This document shows positions 1 through 5,494 of a DNA stretch of 5,494 nucleotides, piece after piece. A model generated the notes under the pieces. It was given only the letters and a program-made list of their open reading frames with translations, had not been told where the DNA came from and searched no databases. Position 1 is the first letter of the stretch, and each line of letters opens with the position of its first letter. The translations under genes and the position numbers were made by a program. Source of the DNA: Bryobacteraceae bacterium (lineage in GTDB: Bacteria; Acidobacteriota; Terriglobia; Bryobacterales; Bryobacteraceae); contig JANXXV010000464.1 of NCBI GenBank assembly GCA_025350445.1, forward strand, positions 1-5,494, read 5' to 3'.

Positions 1-73
1 GAGCGAGGCGCACCAGATAAACGTCACCAGGATTGTCCTCGGCCAACAGAATGGTAATCACGTTATCATTCAT
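1..73 (-). CDS. Response regulator receiver domain protein, N-terminal fragment (Rcp1-like), cut by window edge
   Basis: Only the first 24 codons are in the window, read from ATG at 73-71 toward position 1. The translation begins MNDNVITILLAEDNPGDVYL and continues VRLA. This is the first beta strand and acidic pocket of a CheY-like receiver (hydrophobic strand ITILLA, then E12-D13, then the NPGD turn typical of Rcp1-type regulators that partner phytochrome-like kinases). The phosphoacceptor Asp and any output domain lie outside the window, so it cannot be told whether this is a stand-alone receiver. The start is supported by a GGAG on the minus strand (positions 84-87), 10 nt upstream of the ATG. 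The kinase stop codon ends only 2 nt before this ATG, implying translational coupling. By position and family it is the likely phosphorylation target of the adjacent kinase; that pairing is inference. Confidence 0.85.
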   Translation of the reverse strand, partial: MNDNVITILLAEDNPGDVYLVRLA

Positions 74-75
74 AG

Positions 76-2412
76 TTACGGTACTCCAAATGGTGCAGTG
101 AATAGAAAATTGGACCCGCCGCCAAGCTTTGATTGTACCCAAATACGGCCGCCGTAACGATCCACAATTCGCTGACAGATTGCCAACCCGATTCCAGTGC
201 CGGGATACTGCTTTCCGTGCAGCCGCTTGAAAACCCCGAACACCTGCTTCACATATTGCTCTTCAATGCCGATCCCATTGTCCTGCACGGAAAACACCCA
301 TTCCAATCCTTCTTTCCGGCAGCTCACGTGAATAAAAGGGATCTGTTCGCCCCGGTACTTGATCGCGTTTCCAATTAGATTCTGAAATAGCTGCACCAGA
401 TGTATTTCCGCCATCAAAACCACGGGAAGATCGCCATGAATAATTCGGGTGCCGGACTCCTGAATCGCCACATTCAGATTGGCCAGCGCTTTCTGAAGCG
501 CTTTCGCCACGCACGAGCCCGCGGCCGGTCCCTGGATCGGCTCGCTGGTGGCTTGGGAATAGGCCAGCAGATCGCGCAGCAAATAGTCCATTTGACGAGC
601 TCCATCCACAGCGAACTGGATGAAAGTATCCGCTTCGGAGTCAATCTTTCCTATGTATTTCTTCTTCAGCATCTGGGAATAGATAGACACCATTCGCAGC
701 GGCTCTTGCAGATCGTGGCTGGCGGCGTAGGCAAATTGCTCCAGGTCGGCGTTCGACCGTTGCAGCAGCGCATTGGTATTAGCGATTTCAGCCTCGGCGG
801 CTCGGCGATCGGTAATGTCGGTATGAACACCCACCCATTCCCGGATTGTTCCGTCTTCATTCCTTACCGGCACGGCTCGGATAGAAAATAGCCGATAGAC
901 GCCATCAAACCGCCGCACTCTGTGCTCGAAAATCATCTGGCGCTGCGCGGCTACACTCCGGTTCCATTCATCAATTGTGGGCTGTGCGTCGCCAGGGTGG
1001 ACCGCCTTTGCCCAGCCGAAGCCCTGATATTCCTCGAAGGATTGCCCGGTAAAACCTGCCCAGCCGGGCTGTTCCCCCGTCATCTGACCACTGGAACTGT
1101 TGGTCCAAACCAGATCGCTGATGGTCTGCAGCGCCGTCCGGAAACGCGCTTCGCTATTTCGCAATGCCTGTTCGCTGTTCCTAATCGCTTCTTCACTGCG
1201 CTTACGGTCGGAGATATCGTTCAGATACACCGCAATGCCCTTTTCACTTGCGGGATACGCATGGAATTCAAACCAGGCATTCAGCGGTTTGTAGAAGCTG
1301 TCGAAATGCGTCGGAATTCGGTCGGCTGCCACGCGCCGCAAATTGGCTTCCACCTCGGACCCCAACAGATTGGGGAAGTCCTGCCAGATTGTCTTACCTA
1401 CAATCTCTTCCTTAGGCCGTCCTAATATTTTTTCCGCAGCCGCGTTGGCATACTCAAAATTCCAGTCCGCGTCCAGCGCCAGAAATCCGTCGGTAATGCT
1501 CTCCAGCACATCCCGGATTTTCGCATTCGAGGAAGCCAGAGAGTCCTCTGCATTCCTGCGCTCGGTGATATCGCGGAATACAAGGACAACTCCCAGCATC
1601 TGGCCCGATCCATCGCGAATCGGAGCCCCGCTGTCGTCAATCGGTATCTCACGGCCGTCCTTAGCCAACAGAACAGTATGGTTGGCCAGCCCTACAACGT
1701 GACCCTTTTCCAACACCTTTGTCACCGGACTTTCCACCAACGCGCGGGAATATTCATTCACAATATGGAAGACCACGGCTAGCGGCTTCCCCATCGCATC
1801 GTCCGCGGTCCAGCCGGTCAACGCCTGCGCCACGGGATTTAGAAAGGTAACATTGCCTTTGGCGTCTGTGGTGATCACGGCATCCCCGATGCTGACGAAG
1901 GTGGTCATCAGCATTCCATGACTCCGCTCAATCTCGGCCCTCAGCCGCTCCTGGCGTGCAGTGGCCGATCGAATAATGGCGACCGACACCAGGATGATGC
2001 CGAACAGAATGATGCATCCGGTCCCGACAACCACCCGCAGGCGTTCCGCCTTGGCATGTCTTACTTTAGTTTGAGCCAGGAACTTCGCGGTCTGGAAGGA
2101 CAGCATCTCATCGCAGATCTTGCGGATGGCGTCCATGGACCGCTTTCCTTCGTCCGTAGCAACAATCGCCATCGCCGCTTCAGCGCCTTTCGCCGATCGA
2201 ATGGCCACCGTTCGCAGGAGTTCGGAAAGCTTGTCATTTGTCAGACGGTGCAGGCTCTTCACCCGCTCGGACTGCTCGGGATACTGGCTGGTGCCTGACG
2301 TGATCCGGTCCATTAAACCCGGAATTACCAACACTGCGGAATTGTAAGGTTCCAGGTACCGCGCGTCTCCGGTCAGCAAAAATCCCCGCTGCCCGGTTTC
2401 CGCATCTTTCAT
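76..2412 (-). CDS. Sensor histidine kinase: CHASE3 (N-terminally truncated), TM, three PAS, HisKA, HATPase_c
   Basis: This 778-residue frame starts inside a CHASE3 sensor domain. Residues 1-24 carry the family signature (DAETGQRG, LLTGD, YLEPY) and the helical domain runs to about 120. A transmembrane helix follows at about 127-147. PAS1 is about 163-288, ending in the PAC motif VFRDITERR. PAS2 is about 292-406 (ending YLNDISDRK). PAS3 is about 420-540 (ending GVHTDITDRR). The HisKA motif ASHDLQEPLR gives phosphoacceptor H566. The HATPase_c domain shows N-box N682, G1 box DNGIGI (711-716), F-box (about 724-732) and G2 box GTGIGLAI (738-745). This core is the phytochrome-like type, and every catalytic box is intact. 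The ATG at 2412 has no Shine-Dalgarno and cuts the sensor domain. An in-frame TAA five codons upstream separates it from a matching 5' segment (2425-2628), so the real gene probably began near 2595 or 2628. As written the product lacks TM1. The signal sensed is unknown. Confidence 0.85.
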   Translation of the reverse strand: MKDAETGQRGFLLTGDARYLEPYNSAVLVIPGLMDRITSGTSQYPEQSERVKSLHRLTNDKLSELLRTVAIRSAKGAEAAMAIVATDEGKRSMDAIRKICDEMLSFQTAKFLAQTKVRHAKAERLRVVVGTGCIILFGIILVSVAIIRSATARQERLRAEIERSHGMLMTTFVSIGDAVITTDAKGNVTFLNPVAQALTGWTADDAMGKPLAVVFHIVNEYSRALVESPVTKVLEKGHVVGLANHTVLLAKDGREIPIDDSGAPIRDGSGQMLGVVLVFRDITERRNAEDSLASSNAKIRDVLESITDGFLALDADWNFEYANAAAEKILGRPKEEIVGKTIWQDFPNLLGSEVEANLRRVAADRIPTHFDSFYKPLNAWFEFHAYPASEKGIAVYLNDISDRKRSEEAIRNSEQALRNSEARFRTALQTISDLVWTNSSSGQMTGEQPGWAGFTGQSFEEYQGFGWAKAVHPGDAQPTIDEWNRSVAAQRQMIFEHRVRRFDGVYRLFSIRAVPVRNEDGTIREWVGVHTDITDRRAAEAEIANTNALLQRSNADLEQFAYAASHDLQEPLRMVSIYSQMLKKKYIGKIDSEADTFIQFAVDGARQMDYLLRDLLAYSQATSEPIQGPAAGSCVAKALQKALANLNVAIQESGTRIIHGDLPVVLMAEIHLVQLFQNLIGNAIKYRGEQIPFIHVSCRKEGLEWVFSVQDNGIGIEEQYVKQVFGVFKRLHGKQYPGTGIGLAICQRIVDRYGGRIWVQSKLGGGSNFLFTAPFGVP
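84..87 (-). promoter_or_regulatory. Ribosome binding site of the receiver gene
   Basis: GGAG on the minus strand lies inside the last codons of the histidine kinase (the Phe-Gly-Val-Pro end) with a 10 nt spacer to the receiver ATG at 73. It decides the receiver start and shows that ribosomes finishing the kinase could pass directly to the receiver. Confidence 0.55.
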
Positions 2413-2424
2413 TGCCGAAAGGAA

Positions 2425-2427
2425 TTA
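2425..2427 (-). other. In-frame TAA stop inside the CHASE3 sensor domain
   Basis: The minus-strand codons around it read GGT TAA TTC CTT TCG GCA ATG AAA GAT, that is Gly-stop-Phe-Leu-Ser-Ala-Met-Lys-Asp, with CHASE3 sequence on both sides in one frame. One base change from GAA, CAA, AAA, TTA, TCA or a Tyr codon would produce it. A charged or polar residue (Glu, Gln or Lys) is the most natural original at this position of a CHASE3 helix; that is inference from family style. Confidence 0.8.
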
Positions 2428-2628
2428 ACCGGTAACATCCCGCACGTCGTCTGCCCGGACCGATTCCGAATAGGCAAGCTGAAGTCCTTGCCATTCGCCG
2501 AAGAAAGTGAATCCCATGACGCACAAGACAAGTAGAGCCAGCCCCAGCAATACCGGACCGGGCACTGACAATCCCGTCAGCGGGACATTTGGCATCTTGG
2601 ACGTATAGTCGGCACCTTTAGCCGGCAA
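2425..2628 (-). pseudogene. 5' segment of the CHASE3 histidine kinase gene, ended by an in-frame stop
   Basis: This 67-codon segment is in the same frame as the kinase frame that starts at 2412. From TTG at 2628 it encodes a short cytoplasmic tail, a hydrophobic helix (about residues 25-43, PVLLGLALLVLCVMGFTFF), and the sequence LAYSESVRADDVRDVTG. The last part fits the start of CHASE3 helix 1, just before the DAETGQRG motif. TAA at 2427-2425 ends it, and the next codons (Phe-Leu-Ser-Ala) run straight into the kinase ATG at 2412. No frame change is needed to join the halves. Start candidates are TTG at 2628, with AGGA about 13 nt upstream and 26 nt after the preceding gene's stop, or ATG at 2595, with only a distant AAAGG. 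Joined, the gene would have about 839-850 codons and the usual TM1-CHASE3-TM2 architecture. Alternatively the stop is a base-call error and the gene is intact. Confidence 0.75.
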
Positions 2629-2654
2629 TGGTTCGAATGTATTCCTGCCCGCTA

Positions 2655-3968
2655 CTACCAGCGCGGCAGCACGCGCTTCCAGCGCGGATCGATATGCTTA
2701 CGCATTTCCGCCTCGTCGTCCCGCTTCCGGTAGTCCAATTTGTGATAGCGCTCGGAGCCGCGCGCCAGTTGATCACGATCCAGATCGACGCCCAATCCCG
2801 GTTTGTCGGGAATGCGGACGCAACCGTCCACAAACGGAATGCGGCCACCGACCACTACTTCATCGATCCCGGACTGCCACGGATAATGAGTGTCGCAGGC
2901 GTAGTTAACATGCGGTGCCGCGGCAGCGGCATGAGTCATCGCCATCAGGCTGACACCAAGATGATTGTTCGAATGCATGGAGACGCCCAGATGCAGCGTT
3001 TCACACAGATCGGCCAAACGCTGCTGCGCCCGCACGCCACCCCAATAATGTGGATCGGACAGAACCACTTGCACAGCATCGGCCTTTTGCGCTTCCACGA
3101 CTTGGGCAAAGCAAGTGACCGCCACGTTGCTGGCCATTGGCATATCGATCCCTTCGTCGCGAAGGCGCTTTCGAACTTCGGCCATTCCGGCGATGGTGGC
3201 CGTGGGGTCTTCCAGATATCCGCCGTTCGAAAGCTCTTCCTTCAGCGAACGGCCCACGTAAACCGACGTCGGGATTGACCACGCACAGTTCGGATCGATC
3301 CGCAGCGGATACGACGGACCAAACTCCTGCCGCAGCGCGCGTATGGTATCGATTTCAATTTCCGGCTCCAGCACGCCGCCCTTGAGCTTAATCTCGCGGA
3401 AGCCGTACTTGCCGATCATTTGTTTGGCTTGGCGCACCATCGCCAGCGGGTCAAGCCCTTCGCCATACTCGTCTTCCCGCTTGTCGCCGCCTAGACCGCC
3501 GCCACCGGCGTGCTTATAGAACAGATAAGCCGAGAATGGAACAGCATCGCGCGCGCGACCGCCCACCACGTCGCAAAGCGGTTTGTCGAGCGCCTTGCCG
3601 ATCAGATCCAGACAAGCAATCTCGATTGCCGCATACGTGCGGGTATGCCGGTCCAGCGGATTCTCCCCAGGCACCAGATAGGTCTGGCTGCGACCGCCCG
3701 CAACGGTTTCCGTAGCCGCCTCGTTCGACAGGTCCATCCAGAGACGCGTCAGTTGAAACGGATCCATGCCGACGACGCGGTCCCGCATCGCCTCGAGCGC
3801 CTGCAACGGGCCATCGCCGCCGTACGTCTCACTAATGCCGGTAAGACCGTCGGTGCTGGTTAACTCGACAATGGTGCGCAAAGCGTACGGCGCATGAAGA
3901 CCGTAAGAACTGCGAAGTGGGCCGTCTGCAATCGCGACGGGATGGAGGCGCAGGCCGGTAATCCGCAT
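2655..3968 (-). CDS. Glucarate dehydratase-family protein (enolase superfamily sugar-acid dehydratase)
   Basis: This 437-residue protein is close in length to E. coli glucarate dehydratase (about 446) and collinear with it. The N-terminal capping domain covers about 1-140 and the (beta/alpha)7-beta barrel about 145-390. Catalytic residues are all present: KLK (K194, K196), metal ligands D225 (in DPN), E253 (in LEDP) and N281, and the Asp-His dyad D305 (in SDPHYW) and H332 (in MHSNNH). From remembered E. coli sequence, the substrate-contact positions H32, T103, Y150, H368 and R422 correspond to H25, T96, Y148, H361 and R416. The family removes water from D-glucarate or L-idarate to give 5-keto-4-deoxyglucarate in the cytoplasm, using Mg2+. 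E. coli DPNGAW is DPNCAW here. The Gly-rich loop at 152-172 also differs, so the true acid-sugar substrate is open (a GlucD-related paralogue is possible). The ATG at 3968 has a weak GAG 7 nt upstream. No transporter or aldolase gene is in the window. Confidence 0.88.
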   Translation of the reverse strand: MRITGLRLHPVAIADGPLRSSYGLHAPYALRTIVELTSTDGLTGISETYGGDGPLQALEAMRDRVVGMDPFQLTRLWMDLSNEAATETVAGGRSQTYLVPGENPLDRHTRTYAAIEIACLDLIGKALDKPLCDVVGGRARDAVPFSAYLFYKHAGGGGLGGDKREDEYGEGLDPLAMVRQAKQMIGKYGFREIKLKGGVLEPEIEIDTIRALRQEFGPSYPLRIDPNCAWSIPTSVYVGRSLKEELSNGGYLEDPTATIAGMAEVRKRLRDEGIDMPMASNVAVTCFAQVVEAQKADAVQVVLSDPHYWGGVRAQQRLADLCETLHLGVSMHSNNHLGVSLMAMTHAAAAAPHVNYACDTHYPWQSGIDEVVVGGRIPFVDGCVRIPDKPGLGVDLDRDQLARGSERYHKLDYRKRDDEAEMRKHIDPRWKRVLPRW

Positions 3969-3989
3969 TCCGGTACTCGTGATGAGGAG

Positions 3990-4160
3990 TTACTTCCGTG
4001 CGCCGCGCTGAGGGCTGCGCAGCTTGCTTTGGCGGCGCTTTTCGGATTTACGCTTCGGCTTGCTGATAATGAACGTGCCACTACCGATATACTTGGTGGA
4101 ATAGAGCTTGTCTTCGGCCAACTGAGATTCTCCCGGGATTTGAAACTGCGAAGTTACCAT
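3990..4160 (-). CDS. Small basic hypothetical protein (56 aa)
   Basis: An ATG at 4160-4158 opens a 56-codon frame ending in TAA at 3992-3990, 21 nt before the dehydratase ATG. The product begins MVTSQFQIPGESQLAEDKLY. The middle reads STKYIGSGTFIISKP, and the C-terminal 23 residues are strongly basic (KPKRKSEKRRQSKL, then SPQRGARK). It has no signal peptide, membrane helix or motif that I recognise. A short ordered strand region followed by a Lys/Arg tail could suit nucleic-acid or ribosome binding, but that is speculation. It sits first in the presumed minus-strand transcript, 39 bp from the divergent peptidase gene. Support for coding is limited to the clean frame, the sensible composition and the position filling an otherwise empty gap. 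No good Shine-Dalgarno is seen (AGGA lies about 18 nt upstream). If it is not a gene, then 3969-4199 is a 231 bp non-coding divergent promoter and leader region. Confidence 0.42.
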   Translation of the reverse strand: MVTSQFQIPGESQLAEDKLYSTKYIGSGTFIISKPKRKSEKRRQSKLRSPQRGARK

Positions 4161-4199
4161 TGTAGCGCAGGTAGTCTATCCTGAAAGTATCTGTCTGAG
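4161..4199. promoter_or_regulatory. Short divergent intergenic region, presumed to hold promoter elements for both directions
   Basis: Only 39 bp separate the small minus-strand ORF from the plus-strand peptidase start, so transcription in both directions must begin here or within the flanking coding sequence. No convincing -35/-10 pair is visible on either strand. For the plus strand, TTGAAA at 4140-4145 is a passable -35, but the hexamer 17 nt later (TAGCGC) is poor. Neither flanking start codon has a well-spaced Shine-Dalgarno, so leaderless or short-leader transcripts are possible. The promoter role is inferred from gene orientation alone. Confidence 0.35.
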
Positions 4200-5453
4200 A
4201 TGCGTAAATTGATCGGTTCCGGATTGTTAATCGTCATTGGGGGGTTCCTCGTCTGGGCGCAGGCCGCGCCGGACCTGGGCAAATCCGCCTTCTCCGATAT
4301 CGACGATTCCCTGGCGCGCTTATCCAGGATTACCGGATTAAAGCAAGTCCGCAAGGTGCGATTCGATACCATCGACAAGCCAAGACTGAAGCTGTTCCTC
4401 GAAGAGCAGATCAAACAGGAGGTCAATCCTCACGAAATCAGGGCCGAAGAGCTGGCGCTGAAAAAGCTGGGCCTGGTGCCGCAGAACTTCGACCTGGCAA
4501 AGAACACCATCGAACTGATGACCGAACAGGCAGCGGCCTTTTACGACTATCGAAAGAAGAAGCTGTTTCTGATGGACGCGGCCACCGCGTCGGCGGGGGA
4601 TCAGGACACGGTACTGGCGCACGAACTGGCGCATGCCTTGGCAGACCAGCACTTCAACCTCAACAAGTATCTGCACCGCAGCAAGACCGACGATAGTTCC
4701 CTGGCCCGCATGGCGGTAATGGAAGGACAGGCTACGTGGCTGATGTATGAGGTGCAGGCGCAGAAAACGGGCCAGTCGCTCACCACGTCCCCATCAATTG
4801 TGGAGGCGATGAGCCAGCCGTCGGAATCCAACAACAGCCAGTTTCCGGTCTTAAGCAAGACGCCGCTGTACATGCGGGAATCGCTGTTGTTTCCCTACAT
4901 GCAGGGTTTGAAGTTTCAGCAAGCCGTGGTTTTGAAATTGGGCAAGGCCGGCTTTTCGGAGGTATTCCAAAACCCGCCGGTGAATTCGCAGGAAATTCTG
5001 CACCCGGAAATGTACATGAACCGGACCGCCGTAAAGCCGCCGGCGATGCCTGCAATCGGGTCAAGGTCGTCCTACCGGATTCTGACCGGCGGATCGATTG
5101 GCGAATTCGACCATTCGATACTCATAGAGCAGTACACCGGAAAGGCGGAAGCCGCTGCGTTGGCGCCTCACTGGAGAGCCGGCGCGTTTGAATTACTGGA
5201 AGAAAAGAAAAAGAAGTACACTGTGCTGCTCTATGCGTCTCAATGGGAAGACGCGGCCAGCGCGCGCCAGATGTTTGAAGCCTACCGCCGGGTGTTGAAA
5301 GGCAAATGGAAGACCTTGCTGCCAAAGAAGGAAAGTGACGGCATACTGATCGGGGAAGGCGACGACGGATATTTCCGGCTGCAACTGGATGGCACGCGGT
5401 TGACCAGCATTGAAGGCATGAAGTCGATCGGCGAAGTAACAGACATAAGGTAA
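4200..5453 (+). CDS. Secreted putative zinc metallopeptidase with HELAH motif
   Basis: This 417-residue protein starts with a typical Sec signal peptide: MRK, a hydrophobic core at about 4-19, then A-Q-A at 20-22 with likely cleavage before residue 23. The zincin motif is HELAH (H141, E142, H145) in the context VLAHELAHALADQHF. The likely third zinc ligand is E175 in MEGQATW, 30 residues further on, as in gluzincin-type enzymes. A conserved-looking element QEILHPEMY (264-272) follows. The region from about 290 to the end is a separate, mixed alpha/beta C-terminal part of unknown role, containing a Lys-rich run at 336-339. It resembles uncharacterised bacterial secreted proteins with the pattern HELxHALxDQHF followed by EGxA; I cannot name a curated family or substrate. 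The protein should act outside the cytoplasm, probably in the periplasm. The ATG is chosen because the signal peptide begins there, although no good Shine-Dalgarno precedes it. The protein is divergent from the signalling genes and may be unrelated to them. Confidence 0.8.
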   Translation: MRKLIGSGLLIVIGGFLVWAQAAPDLGKSAFSDIDDSLARLSRITGLKQVRKVRFDTIDKPRLKLFLEEQIKQEVNPHEIRAEELALKKLGLVPQNFDLAKNTIELMTEQAAAFYDYRKKKLFLMDAATASAGDQDTVLAHELAHALADQHFNLNKYLHRSKTDDSSLARMAVMEGQATWLMYEVQAQKTGQSLTTSPSIVEAMSQPSESNNSQFPVLSKTPLYMRESLLFPYMQGLKFQQAVVLKLGKAGFSEVFQNPPVNSQEILHPEMYMNRTAVKPPAMPAIGSRSSYRILTGGSIGEFDHSILIEQYTGKAEAAALAPHWRAGAFELLEEKKKKYTVLLYASQWEDAASARQMFEAYRRVLKGKWKTLLPKKESDGILIGEGDDGYFRLQLDGTRLTSIEGMKSIGEVTDIR

Positions 5454-5467
5454 ACTGGACTAGGACG

Positions 5468-5485
5468 GCGGACTCCCGGGTCCGC
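5468..5485 (+). terminator. GC-rich hairpin 15 nt after the peptidase stop, possible terminator
   Basis: GCGGAC (5468-5473) pairs with GTCCGC (5480-5485) around a six-base loop. It sits just after the peptidase stop, where a terminator would be expected. The following bases to the window end are GC-rich with no T run, so it is not a textbook intrinsic terminator. It could equally be part of a repeat or a chance palindrome. Confidence 0.3.
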
Positions 5486-5494
5486 GGCCGGCGC

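Noticed and set aside
400..1425. Long plus-strand open frames (400-891 and 922-1425) opposite the kinase
   Set aside because: They lie antisense to a kinase frame with clear PAS, HisKA and HATPase motifs; their translations show no domain and are best explained as shadows of GC-rich coding sequence.
2413..2430. A frameshift as the cause of the kinase interruption
   Set aside because: The upstream and downstream segments are in the same frame (15 nt, or five codons, from TAA to ATG), so the defect is a stop codon and not an insertion or deletion.
2628..3278. 216-codon plus-strand frame opposite the dehydratase
   Set aside because: It is the complement of a gene with a full set of catalytic motifs, and its own translation has no recognisable domain.
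4140..4168. TTGAAA (4140-4145) with a 17-nt spacer as a plus-strand promoter
   Set aside because: The hexamer at the -10 position (TAGCGC) matches the consensus poorly, and the site lies partly inside the small ORF; too weak to list as a promoter.
3860..4184. Other frames over the divergent gap (minus 3860-4081 and plus 3894-4184)
   Set aside because: Both overlap the dehydratase start and have low-complexity or unrecognisable products. The 56-codon minus frame at 3990-4160 does not overlap its neighbours and fits the gap better.
1..5494. tRNA, rRNA, CRISPR array, insertion sequence, attachment site or riboswitch
   Set aside because: No spaced direct repeats, terminal inverted repeats, transposase motifs or recognisable structured RNA seen; nearly all of the window is accounted for by protein-coding sequence.

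Overview
The window looks like bacterial chromosomal DNA that is moderately GC-rich and densely coding. No RNA gene, CRISPR array, transposase or plasmid function is visible. The mix of genes (a CHASE3/multi-PAS histidine kinase with a phytochrome-like kinase core, an Rcp1-like receiver, a glucarate-dehydratase-like enolase-superfamily enzyme, and a secreted HELAH metallopeptidase) would suit a soil or environmental bacterium such as an Acidobacteriota member. That placement is an inference from protein style only.

Layout. Four or five minus-strand reading frames run from about 4160 down to 1. A basic 56-residue small ORF (3990-4160) is followed 21 nt later by a glucarate-dehydratase-family enzyme (2655-3968). 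Next comes a sensor histidine kinase whose reading frame spans about 76-2628, and 2 nt after its stop a response-regulator receiver begins (73 down to 1, cut by the window edge). The spacing is tight enough for a single transcript. On the plus strand, read divergently, is a secreted putative zinc metallopeptidase (4200-5453), followed by a short GC-rich hairpin at the window edge.

Main observation. The kinase gene is interrupted by an in-frame TAA at 2425-2427. Upstream of it, in the same frame, lie a start, a first transmembrane helix and the first part of a CHASE3 sensor domain. Downstream, still in the same frame, the CHASE3 domain resumes and continues through TM2, three PAS domains, HisKA and HATPase_c. 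The 778-residue frame starting at 2412 is therefore most likely a 5'-truncated piece of a gene of about 840-850 codons. The interruption could be a nonsense mutation, a base-call error, or a site of readthrough or reinitiation.

How the genes may work together. The kinase and the receiver form a plausible two-component pair, with the receiver perhaps a stand-alone Rcp1-type CheY-like protein. The enolase-family enzyme just upstream is probably a sugar-acid dehydratase with all catalytic residues present. Co-transcription with the signalling pair is suggested by spacing, but a functional link is not shown. The metallopeptidase is divergent and need not be related. Nothing here amounts clearly to a previously undescribed system; the broken or recoded sensor and the small ORF are the points most worth checking.
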